Source of the DNA: an uncultured Clostridia bacterium
GTDB taxonomy: Bacteria > Bacillota > Clostridia > Oscillospirales > Ruminococcaceae
Reading direction: 5' to 3'
Length of the DNA: 64,000 nt
Assembly: GCA_947588805.1 (NCBI GenBank)
Contig: CANPYR010000004.1
Coordinates: 1 to 64,000, forward strand
Of the stretch, positions 1 to 6,659 are shown piece by piece (position 1 is the first letter of the stretch; each line of letters starts with the position of its first letter). Under the pieces are notes generated by a model. It worked only from the letters and a program-made list of their open reading frames with translations. It was not told the DNA's origin and ran no database searches. A program made the translations under genes and the position numbers.

Positions 1-647
1 TCGCCTACCCACATGCCGAGGACGTCCTTTTTACCTTCAAGATCTATCCCTATCGCTATGTATACAGCTTTCTTGACGATCTGTCCTTCGCTGCGAACGT
101 GGTAATGGATAGCGTCTAAAAACACCACAGCATAGACGCTCTCAAGCGGCCTTTGCTGCCATTCTTTGGCGATAGGCAGTATCTTATCCGTAATGCGGCT
201 TACGGTAGTATCTGAGACCTCTATGCCGTAGATGTCACGTATATGAGTCTCTATGTCCCCGGTAGTCATTCCCTTTGCGTACATAGACAGGATTTTCTCT
301 TCAATATCTTGGCTGATGCTTGTCTGGTTCTTCTTAAGAACCTGAGGCTCAAATTCTCCCTTTCGATCGCGGGGAACAGATACCTCTACATCGCCGAAGC
401 TGGTTCTCAGCGTTTTACTGCTGTGACCGTTTCGGCTGTTATCTGTGTTCTTGCTCTTGTAGTCGTACCTCGAGTACCCGAGTTCGTCCTCAAGCTCTGC
501 ATCAAGACCGTTTTCCATAAATTCTGCAATCGTCTCCTTGAACAGATTTTGGATGTCTTCCATGCTGCAGATGTTGCTTTCCTGCAACAGCTCTCTGATT
601 TTTGCCCTGCGTGCCTGCTCCTCGGCACTTCGATTTCTTCTGCTCAT
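1..647 (-). CDS. IS256-family (mutator) transposase, N-terminal part, cut by window edge
   Basis: Reading the minus strand from the ATG at 645-647 gives an open frame of 215 codons that runs off the window start. The translation begins MSRRNRSAEEQARRAKIREL and contains the IS256 hallmarks: an N-terminal block ending ELEDELGYSRYDY, the segment FGDVEVSVPRDRKGEFEPQV, and the start of the DDE core, FLDAIHYHVRSEG, whose Asp is the first catalytic acidic residue. A family member is about 400 residues, so roughly half is present. A GGAGG-like ribosome site (cctcc at 657-660 on plus) precedes the start. The enzyme cuts and pastes its own element. Nothing visible is broken, so the element could be active. 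Confidence 0.93.
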   Translation of the reverse strand, partial: MSRRNRSAEEQARRAKIRELLQESNICSMEDIQNLFKETIAEFMENGLDAELEDELGYSRYDYKSKNTDNSRNGHSSKTLRTSFGDVEVSVPRDRKGEFEPQVLKKNQTSISQDIEEKILSMYAKGMTTGDIETHIRDIYGIEVSDTTVSRITDKILPIAKEWQQRPLESVYAVVFLDAIHYHVRSEGQIVKKAVYIAIGIDLEGKKDVLGMWVG

Positions 648-716
648 AATTTAAACCTCCATTGTGACGTCTCTATTATACATCACTTTGGAGGTTTACA
701 CAAGATTTGGGAGGAC
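1..716 (-). mobile_element. IS256-family insertion sequence, one end
   Basis: The transposase start is followed outwards by about 70 bases, including gtttacacaagatttggg at roughly 694-711, which resembles the gtgtaaa-containing terminal inverted repeats of IS256 relatives. The outer boundary is estimated; the other end and the target duplication lie outside the window. Confidence 0.6.
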
Positions 717-1073
717 CTCCCCGCCTTGCTCACTTCGCCCTACAGCCTTACCCCAATAAAAATCACCACCATAATTCCCCATCGACGTCCAATTCATCCC
801 TTCCCGCCGCGCAAAATTAAAACAAGAAGCAGAAAGCTATCCTCCGCGCTCTTGCCTGATTCCGCATCATGCGAGCTCCATAACTTTCTGCTTCTTTATC
901 AATTTGTCAATACTTGCCCACTCTGTTGCTGACGGAGTTTCCCAGCCTTTATTTCCCCCAATTCATCCCCCAAATCTGCAAGCGCTCATCCCGCACAAAT
1001 TATCCCCAACATTCATATATGCAGCCGAAGAGTCCTCACCTAAAATTCCGCCTTCTGATCGCCCCACCGTCCC
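717..1073. other. Intergenic, no gene seen
   Basis: No frame here has coding character or a ribosome site. The only structure is a long-armed hairpin at 824-896, listed separately. Confidence 0.5.
824..896 (-). terminator. Long-armed hairpin, possible terminator of the Rnf-like operon
   Basis: Thirteen-base arms AAGAAGCAGAAAG (824-836) and CTTTCTGCTTCTT (884-896) enclose a 47-base loop that itself holds a small GCAT/ATGC hairpin. On the minus strand the second arm is followed by a T-rich run (gttttaatttt), so it may end transcription about 180 bases past the operon's last gene. The large loop is unusual for a simple terminator; a small structured RNA is an alternative. Confidence 0.4.
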
Positions 1074-2291
1074 TCAATAAACCAAAATCAGCTTCTCGTC
1101 ATACCCTATGCTTACAAGCTGAGGGATGAGCGCGGCGTCGGTTATCGCGGGGATTATCTGCTTTCCGGTCCCCGAAAGCGCTTCGCTCACGCTTCTCATC
1201 ACCACCGTGAGCTTGTCGGTTTCGCTAAGCCCAGAATACGAGATCTCCGTCTCGTCAGTTCTGATTATCCGAAGCCCTACCGCTGCGGAATCGTATTTTA
1301 CATATATTACCTGAGCGTTCAGCTCATCGGGATTTCTCAAAACCTCCGCGCGTCCCGCGACTATGTCCTGAGCGTCCAGCTCCACGGCGTAGGTCTTATC
1401 GCTTCCCACGGCGCTCTGAAGGGCGTTTGAGAATTCGATCAGCCCCTCGTATCTTGAAGCAGACTTTACCGAAGCACCGACGTAGTTCAGGTCGGAATTT
1501 CTGAACGGCGGGAATTCGATCTCTCCGGCGATGATTCCTGAAAATCCCGCGTCGGAGATCTCTTTGACTATAGACGATACGTAATCCCTTGCGGCCTGCG
1601 AGAAGCAGGATATCCAGGGCTTGCCGCCCTTTGAGACCTCGTTGTCGAGCCATGTCGAGGTCGAGTTTTCAAAGAGATAGCAGACAGATTTATCCCAGCT
1701 TGCCAAGTGATCCGAAAGAGCGGATACTCTTGCATAGGGGACGAGTCCGGCGTTTATTATCATGTCCGCCGCGGATTTAAGATCCGGGATTGCGGACTGA
1801 GAAACAGCGTGAGCGGAATTCGCAAGCTCGTTTGAAGTGAGATATTTAATTGAGCCGCCGTCGGCTAAAAGCTCCAGCGATATCCCGTAGTAACCGTTTT
1901 CGCGTGCAAATTCAACGCGTTCCGAGATATAGTCTGCGCCTGCGCCCGCGGGGATGGATACATATAGTATTCTCTTTCCGATCGGGGGTTCGGGCTCCGG
2001 CTCAGGGGGTTCGGTCTCGGGCTGAGGCTCTTCAGTCGGGGAAGTCGTTACCGGCTTCGTCTCGGCTTCATGCTGCCGCTCCGGCTGTTTTTCGGGTTCG
2101 ACCGTGACCTGGTTTTTGGGGCCGTCCTTGGCGAAGAAGGATATGATCGGCCTTCCTACGCTGTATCCCAAAAATCCTATCGCCGCAAGAAGAAGTATCA
2201 CAAGAAGGATACTCAGAAGCGTTTTGGATAGGGAACGCCTTTTTTTGAACATTGGTTTTGACTTTTTCCGATAGACTTTTCTTTTCTTCAT
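1074..2291 (-). CDS. Membrane-anchored TIM-barrel protein, putative glycoside hydrolase (DUF4015-like)
   Basis: The protein has a very basic N-terminus (KKRKVYRKKSKPMFKKRR), one transmembrane helix at about residues 27-45, a Pro/Glu-rich linker, and a C-terminal domain starting KRILYVSIPAGAG. That domain has the alternating strand-helix pattern of DUF4015-type putative glycosyl hydrolases (for example GYYGISLELLADGG and SGIIAGEIEFPPF), so it should sit outside the membrane. I chose the ATG at 2291 because AAGGAAG lies about 10 bases upstream; a GTG at 2303 is in frame but falls inside that ribosome site. It is the last gene of the Rnf-like operon, 16 bases after the RnfA-like gene. Catalytic residues are not certain, so the hydrolase role is only suggested. 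Confidence 0.65.
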   Translation of the reverse strand: MKKRKVYRKKSKPMFKKRRSLSKTLLSILLVILLLAAIGFLGYSVGRPIISFFAKDGPKNQVTVEPEKQPERQHEAETKPVTTSPTEEPQPETEPPEPEPEPPIGKRILYVSIPAGAGADYISERVEFARENGYYGISLELLADGGSIKYLTSNELANSAHAVSQSAIPDLKSAADMIINAGLVPYARVSALSDHLASWDKSVCYLFENSTSTWLDNEVSKGGKPWISCFSQAARDYVSSIVKEISDAGFSGIIAGEIEFPPFRNSDLNYVGASVKSASRYEGLIEFSNALQSAVGSDKTYAVELDAQDIVAGRAEVLRNPDELNAQVIYVKYDSAAVGLRIIRTDETEISYSGLSETDKLTVVMRSVSEALSGTGKQIIPAITDAALIPQLVSIGYDEKLILVY

Positions 2292-2307
2292 TTTCTGAAC
2301 CACTTCC

Positions 2308-2892
2308 TTAGATTCTCAGGCTGTAGATGACCATTGAAATTATGCCTATATAAAGGACGCAGGCGGGGAATCCGCGGAAAGACGCGGGAACGTCCTCGCT
2401 TGAAAGCTTTTTGTAGTTTATTGCAAGAAGGTAGGTGGCGAAGATAAATCCGATACCTATCTCCGCGGCGTAGAGGAGTCTCTCGCCCAGAGCGCCGCCG
2501 TTAATGCCGTTTGTGAAAAGGCATCCGAGAACCGCGCAGTTGAACGCCGAGAGGTGGACGTATTTTTTCAGAGTCTTGAACCGCTTTCTTGCGACCGTCC
2601 AGATGAATAAAAGCGTAAGGACATAGACCGTTCCGAGACAGAGAACATAAAGGCTCGGAAGGAAGAGCTTTGCGGTATCGGATTTTAAGAGCGGCTCGCA
2701 GAAGTATGCCAAAAGCGAAGACAGAACCGAGAACTCGGTTATAAAGAGTCCGAAAGAAAGAAGGTGCTTAGGCGAGCGCGCGCATTCTATCAGCGTGGAG
2801 GTGCCGATAGCGGTGGTAAAAATAACGTTGTCGAGAGTCACCGCCAAAAGCGCGGAAAGAAGTATCTCAGCTATCTGTGACGACATAGACAT
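2308..2892 (-). CDS. RnfA-like integral membrane subunit (Rnf/Nqr family), divergent
   Basis: A 194-residue protein with about six membrane segments, the normal size for RnfA (about 190). Family landmarks are NCAVLGC at about residue 117 and the C-terminal VPASFRGFPACVLYIGI, matching the VPKxFRG block of RnfA/RsxA. In canonical RnfA a Cys in the first membrane segment (LGICPFLG) helps hold a [2Fe-2S] cluster with RnfE. Here the aligned stretch reads VIFTTAIGTSTLIE, so that Cys is absent while the second (NCAVLG) remains. The start at 2892 has an AGGAG site. It lies between the RnfE-like and TIM-barrel genes. Family membership is clear; electron transfer is doubtful. Confidence 0.82.
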   Translation of the reverse strand: MSMSSQIAEILLSALLAVTLDNVIFTTAIGTSTLIECARSPKHLLSFGLFITEFSVLSSLLAYFCEPLLKSDTAKLFLPSLYVLCLGTVYVLTLLFIWTVARKRFKTLKKYVHLSAFNCAVLGCLFTNGINGGALGERLLYAAEIGIGFIFATYLLAINYKKLSSEDVPASFRGFPACVLYIGIISMVIYSLRI

Positions 2893-2922
2893 GCACGCTC
2901 CTGTATCAGAATTAAAGCGTTA

Positions 2923-3546
2923 TCAGGCGTTCTTTTTATAAACGCCGTTTGTTATCTGCAGGATCCAGCGGAAAATCGCGCTGACTACCGCTAAGAGTAT
3001 GAAACCGCCGTAGGGCGTCGAGAGGATTCTCAGAGAGAACGGAAGGATCTTTGTCCCGAATACCGTTCCTGAGGTGAGAAATCCCCGAAGCGCGGAGAAG
3101 AGTATCAGCGCTATATCGTATCCTATCACGTAATACCCCGCCGTTCTGAGGACATACGGCTTTGCGAGCCGGAAGAACTTGGTTTCAGAGCGGAGAGTGA
3201 TAAGGGAATTGGTTATAAGAAGCGGAGCGTATATCCCGACTGCGGAATAGAGCTCGTTGAGAGAGGGGTTGGAGGTGAAATAAATGTGTATCGGTACATA
3301 CACCAGCGAAGCCACGAGGGTATATAATGTTATGCGGAGGGTATAAACTATCTTTCTCGGGACAAATCTGCAGAGCGAAAGAGTTATTATCGTAACGACC
3401 GTGAAGACGGAAGCCAGGATTATGCCGCTGTATACGTCTACTCCCGCGGCGACTGCCGGAGCGATTATTACTCCGCTTGTGAACAGAGGGTTTCTTGTGA
3501 GTATCCCCTCGCGCTCGCTTGAATGCAAAAAGCTCTTGTCGGTCAT
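2923..3546 (-). CDS. RnfE-like integral membrane subunit (Rnf/Nqr family), divergent
   Basis: A 207-residue polytopic membrane protein. Matches to RnfE/NqrD are NPLFTSGVIIAPAVA (canonical NPVxVQxLGLCPxLA), the basic loop FVPRKI, and PLLITNSLITLRSE (canonical ITNCLILGRAE). At both positions where the canonical protein has a cluster-binding Cys, this one has Ala and Ser; its only Cys is in SLCRF at about residue 58. The start is 6 bases past the RnfD-like stop and has only a weak ribosome site (AAAGAG), consistent with translational coupling. No rnfB, rnfC or rnfG is present nearby. Confidence 0.8.
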   Translation of the reverse strand: MTDKSFLHSSEREGILTRNPLFTSGVIIAPAVAAGVDVYSGIILASVFTVVTIITLSLCRFVPRKIVYTLRITLYTLVASLVYVPIHIYFTSNPSLNELYSAVGIYAPLLITNSLITLRSETKFFRLAKPYVLRTAGYYVIGYDIALILFSALRGFLTSGTVFGTKILPFSLRILSTPYGGFILLAVVSAIFRWILQITNGVYKKNA

Positions 3547-3552
3547 TTCTCT

Positions 3553-4920
3553 TTAATCCCCCTCCCCGCCGTTGTTGTCGTCGCCGTCGGAAGCTTCGTC
3601 ATGCGATACGTCTTCGTCGCCTGCGTTTATGTCTTTATCGGCGTTTTCGTCGTTACTTTCGCTCTCATCCGAAATTTCCGCGAAGTCTTCAAGGATAGTC
3701 CCGGGAGCGGTTTTGTCTTCTTCGTCGTCTTCTTCTTTGGATACTATCCCGACGATCCCCGAGATCTGAAGCGTGTTTTCATCCGAGCGGGCTTTATTAT
3801 TATCCCGATCCTTATCCGAATCGGTTTCGCCAAGCTGTCTTTTCTTCCTCTCGACTATCCTTCCCGCGACATATTCGCAGAACCTGTCGAACGCCTTCGC
3901 AGCCCACTTAGCCGCGACGACTGTAAACTTCCAGATCTTTTTGGCGGCAAGTGCGGAAATGATCCTTATCCACTTCCACAAAAACAGAGCGAAGCGTTCC
4001 AGCGCGTCGGTAAGGCGGTCAAGCTCGCCGCAGAATATATTAAGGGCGGGAAGAGCAAAAACGCCGCTGTTTTCTATCGAGGTATACTTTCTGATTAAAA
4101 ACGCCGAACCCGCAAAAGCGATCCCGTAGAGGATCTGGGAGAAATCCCGCTTCGGTACGAATCTTAGGTCGCAGGCGAGAAATACGAGCGTAAAGAGATA
4201 GGATCCCGCGGCTAAAGAGTTTAAAACCGCATACCAACCGGTTTCTCCGAACGGGAAAAGCACGTTTAAAAGAACGTTTGCGCCGAATCCCGCGAAGAAT
4301 ACCGCTGTCGGGATATCCCCGAGAAAGTAAAGAGCGATCCCGGCTATGAGAATTATAAGAACCGAAGACGTTCCCATAGGTCCCGCAAGCTTTCCCCAGA
4401 TTATGTCAAGAAGACTGAATGCGGAAGATGTGCCGTTATCAAGCGCGTAGGTGTAGGAATGCCCCAAAGCGTCCGAGACTCTGTTGGCGGTATCGAGACT
4501 TCCGAACGGAATCGGCTCGGGGTATCTTACGATATCGGACGGAAAACAGAAGGTCGTGAAGATATATGATACGCAGACCGGGTTGAAGATCAGATTACCG
4601 TTCCCGCCGAATGCGTGCTTGCAGACTGTCGCCATGAAAGCCGAAGCGAAGGCGATAACGGTATAAGGGACCGAAGCCGGCATTAAAAGCGCCAGAAGAA
4701 CCGCCGACATGATCGGCGAGGTATCGCTCCAGTCGTATTTTTTCCGTCTTGCAACGCATGCGAAATATTCCGCCGCCACGCTTGAGACTGCAGAGACCGC
4801 GGTGACATAGAGCGCGCGCAAGCCGTAGAAATAGCAGGACATGAAAACAATGGTGAAAAGAAGCGCGGTGTTTTTGCCGTATCGCAGCTTCTCGGATTTA
4901 TCAATTTTATCAATCGACAT
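3553..4920 (-). CDS. RnfD-like integral membrane subunit with long acidic C-terminal tail
   Basis: The first about 330 residues follow RnfD/NqrB: FGGNGNLIFNPVCVSY matches the GGLGxNIFNPA block, and SLLDIIWGKLAGPMGTSS matches the SLLDLFLGNxPGSIGETS block. Canonical RnfD carries FMN on the Thr of an SGAT motif just before SLLD. Here that position reads NGTSSAF, so the flavin-attachment motif is missing. The last about 120 residues are a basic stretch followed by a low-complexity Asp/Glu/Ser/Asn tail, not found in ordinary RnfD (about 320-350 residues). It is first in its operon; the ATG at 4920 has AAGGATC about 8 bases upstream. Confidence 0.8.
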   Translation of the reverse strand: MSIDKIDKSEKLRYGKNTALLFTIVFMSCYFYGLRALYVTAVSAVSSVAAEYFACVARRKKYDWSDTSPIMSAVLLALLMPASVPYTVIAFASAFMATVCKHAFGGNGNLIFNPVCVSYIFTTFCFPSDIVRYPEPIPFGSLDTANRVSDALGHSYTYALDNGTSSAFSLLDIIWGKLAGPMGTSSVLIILIAGIALYFLGDIPTAVFFAGFGANVLLNVLFPFGETGWYAVLNSLAAGSYLFTLVFLACDLRFVPKRDFSQILYGIAFAGSAFLIRKYTSIENSGVFALPALNIFCGELDRLTDALERFALFLWKWIRIISALAAKKIWKFTVVAAKWAAKAFDRFCEYVAGRIVERKKRQLGETDSDKDRDNNKARSDENTLQISGIVGIVSKEEDDEEDKTAPGTILEDFAEISDESESNDENADKDINAGDEDVSHDEASDGDDNNGGEGD

Positions 4921-4941
4921 TTATAAGATCCTTTATTAAAA

Positions 4942-4970
4942 TTTACAGATAAGATTATAAATAATATTAT
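4942..4970 (+). promoter_or_regulatory. Promoter for the small Cys protein at 5019
   Basis: TTTACA (4942-4947), 17-base spacer, TATTAT (4965-4970), reading toward 5019. The same A/T-rich stretch must also hold the divergent promoter of the Rnf-like operon, but I see no clear -35 for that one. Confidence 0.6.
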
Positions 4971-5018
4971 TATAAGCTATCGGCGGTCGGTATTCGACTC
5001 TGAAAGGGGATAGAACGT

Positions 5019-5273
5019 TTGAAAAAACTTGCGGCCCGGCCGGCATACGTCTGGCTTCTTCTCGGATTCGGCGAAAAGGAGCCGGGGAAATTCATCTCGG
5101 ATTTTTTATATAATCGCGGCGCGAGTCCCCGACGTGAAGGGAATAATATACTTGTAAGGCTTAAGACGCGCTCTCTCGGATTTTTTCTGCCGGTTATCTG
5201 CGAGCACTGCGAGACGGTATGCATAGGAAACCTTTACGCGGAGATTTTCAAAGAGCACGCTAAGGATTTATGA
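5019..5273 (+). CDS. Small uncharacterised protein with a CxxC motif, TTG start
   Basis: An 84-residue frame beginning at TTG 5019, supported by AAGGGGA at 5004-5010 (8-base spacing), an upstream sigma-A-like promoter, and codon choice like its neighbours. The translation starts MKKLAARPAYVWLLLGFGEK and ends with a VICEHCETVC segment: three Cys and a His that could bind a metal. There is no clear membrane helix or signal peptide. I do not recognise the family. It is divergent from the Rnf-like operon. The competing minus-strand frame over the same bases has no ribosome site and is rejected. Confidence 0.6.
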   Translation: MKKLAARPAYVWLLLGFGEKEPGKFISDFLYNRGASPRREGNNILVRLKTRSLGFFLPVICEHCETVCIGNLYAEIFKEHAKDL

Positions 5274-5291
5274 AAATCAAAAGCGGAGAAA

Positions 5292-5945
5292 TCATTCTTC
5301 CCGCCGCAGGGCGTTTACTGAAGCGCTCATGTCCTCGGATTTAAAGAGGAAGGATCCCGATACCAATAGGTCCGCGCCTGCTCGGGCGACTTTCGGGGCG
5401 GTGTTGAAGCCTATGCCGCCGTCCACTTCTATATGGGTATCAAGCCCGCGCCGGATTATCTCGGCTCTTAAAGCGGAGATTTTATCAAGCGTTTTCGGGA
5501 TGAAACCCTGCCCGCCGAATCCCGGCTCTACGGTCATGACAAGTACCATGAAGAGACGGTCAAGATAAGGATAGACTCTCTCGATCGGAGTATCGGGCTT
5601 TACCGAGATCCCGGCAGTTATCCCGCGGGAGAGGATCTTATCTATGACCTCGTTTTTATCGCCGCATATTTCTTCATGGAAGGTGATATGATCTGCTCCC
5701 GCGTCGGTAAAAGCGTCTATATATTTAAGCGGGTCGGTTATCATAAGATGAACGTCGAAGGGAAGTCGGGAGCGGCTTCGTATCGATTTCAGCACCGGAA
5801 CTCCGTAGCTGATGTTCGGGACGAAATGCCCGTCCATAACGTCGAAGTGGATCATATCGCAGCCGGAATCTTCGGCTCTTTTAAGTTCATCCCCCAAAAA
5901 AGCGAAATCGGCGCTCAGAATAGAAGCGGAAACTTTGATATTCAT
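5292..5945 (-). CDS. rpe: Ribulose-phosphate 3-epimerase
   Basis: Interconverts D-ribulose 5-phosphate and D-xylulose 5-phosphate in the pentose phosphate pathway (cytoplasm). The 217-residue protein begins MNIKVSASILSADFAFLGDE and shows the family blocks MIHFDVMDGHFVPNISYG (metal- and substrate-binding His/Asp), DVHLMI, VEPGFGGQGF and EVDGGIG. I set the start at 5945 rather than 17 codons upstream because GAGGA lies 8 bases before this ATG and family members begin here. The gene stands alone with its own promoter and runs convergently with the small protein at 5019. Confidence 0.96.
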   Translation of the reverse strand: MNIKVSASILSADFAFLGDELKRAEDSGCDMIHFDVMDGHFVPNISYGVPVLKSIRSRSRLPFDVHLMITDPLKYIDAFTDAGADHITFHEEICGDKNEVIDKILSRGITAGISVKPDTPIERVYPYLDRLFMVLVMTVEPGFGGQGFIPKTLDKISALRAEIIRRGLDTHIEVDGGIGFNTAPKVARAGADLLVSGSFLFKSEDMSASVNALRREE

Positions 5946-6010
5946 ATTCAAAATCCTCGGTCGTTTATAAAGATATGCAAAATAAAGCAAGAGCATAAAG
6001 ATACAAAATA

Positions 6011-6039
6011 ATTATACTATATTTTTCGCCCGTTGTCAA
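6011..6039 (-). promoter_or_regulatory. rpe promoter
   Basis: On the minus strand, TTGACA (6034-6039) and TATAAT (6011-6016) are separated by exactly 17 bases, about 65 bases upstream of the rpe start: a consensus sigma-A promoter. Confidence 0.85.
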
Positions 6040-6296
6040 ACATAAATAAATACAATTAAAGGCGTGTTTTCACCCGCCTGATTTGTACACTATTTCACAG
6101 TTTAACCCGATAAGGAGAATTTTTTTGCTTTGAGCGCGTAGCGCGCAGTATTCATCTCTTCGCCGCCCCCGCCCGAAGCCCTGACCGATCCCCCGGACGA
6201 AGACGGCGTATATAAACGGCCCCGGGCCGATATTTCATACTATGCGTATAAGCGCAGAACGGTGCGCGGCAAAGAGAGGGACATCAGTCAAATCTG

Positions 6297-6425
6297 ACTT
6301 CTGACATCTGATTTCTGATTTCTAACCCTCTGACATTCTAACCTCTAATCCCCCGCACGTTTAATCGCAGAAACCCATAGTTACAACATCTGACTTCTGA
6401 CATCTGATTTCTGTCCTCTGATAGC
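6297..6425. repeat. Degenerate 7-base tandem repeats (CTGAYWT-like)
   Basis: CTGACTT CTGACAT CTGATTT CTGATTT appears near 6303-6330, and a second run CTGACTT CTGACAT CTGATTT CTGTCCT near 6390-6417. The second run is preceded by gcagaaacccatagttacaac, shared with 36888-36909. The rest of 6040-6426 holds no gene that I can support. Confidence 0.7.
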
Positions 6426-6426
6426 C

Positions 6427-6455
6427 TTGACATTTCGGGATAACTGTGATATAAT
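6427..6455 (+). promoter_or_regulatory. Promoter of the CaCA exchanger leader
   Basis: TTGACA (6427-6432), 17 bases, TATAAT (6450-6455): a perfect consensus. It starts a leader of about 200 bases before the exchanger. Confidence 0.88.
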
Positions 6456-6460
6456 ATAAG

Positions 6461-6602
6461 ACCGTAAAGGGAGTAATTGGCGCGTAAGCGTTATCTTGCC
6501 AACAATCTCGGCTCGGAATTCCCGAGTCTGGTAAGGTTATAAACAATGAGACTTACACCTGAATAACAGCCTTCTGAGCTTATTTCGGGTGAAGTCTTTT
6601 TT
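6461..6602 (+). ncRNA. Structured leader with intrinsic terminator, candidate cation riboswitch (yybP-ykoY-like)
   Basis: The leader starts accgtaaagggagta, has a TTGGC/GCCAA stem, a CTCGG/CCGAG hairpin, then aatgagacttacacc. GTAA near its 5' end can pair with TTAC near 6553-6556. It ends in a hairpin (CACCTGAATAA at 6556-6566 with TTATTTCGGGTG at 6580-6591) followed by a T-run, a typical attenuator. The TTAC strand overlaps the terminator arm, so forming the aptamer stem would prevent termination: an ON switch. The AGGGAGTA and GAGAC elements resemble the yybP-ykoY Mn2+ motif, and a cation exchanger lies downstream. The attenuator is well supported; the aptamer class is a suggestion. Confidence 0.5.
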
Positions 6603-6659
6603 ATTACTTCTTACTTTCTTTACCTCGTAAATCCATATCAAAAAAGAGAGGTCAAAAAA

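Noticed and set aside
243-932. Plus-strand 229-codon open frame
   Set aside because: It lies antisense to the IS256 transposase, and its translation has no family features or ribosome site.
2292-2303. GTG start for the TIM-barrel protein
   Set aside because: That GTG lies within the ribosome site serving the ATG at 2291.
4970-5224. Minus-strand 84-codon open frame
   Set aside because: It overlaps the promoter and small gene at 5019 and has no ribosome site.
6297-6425. Possible CRISPR array
   Set aside because: The repeat unit is 7 bases without spacers; there are no cas genes in the window.
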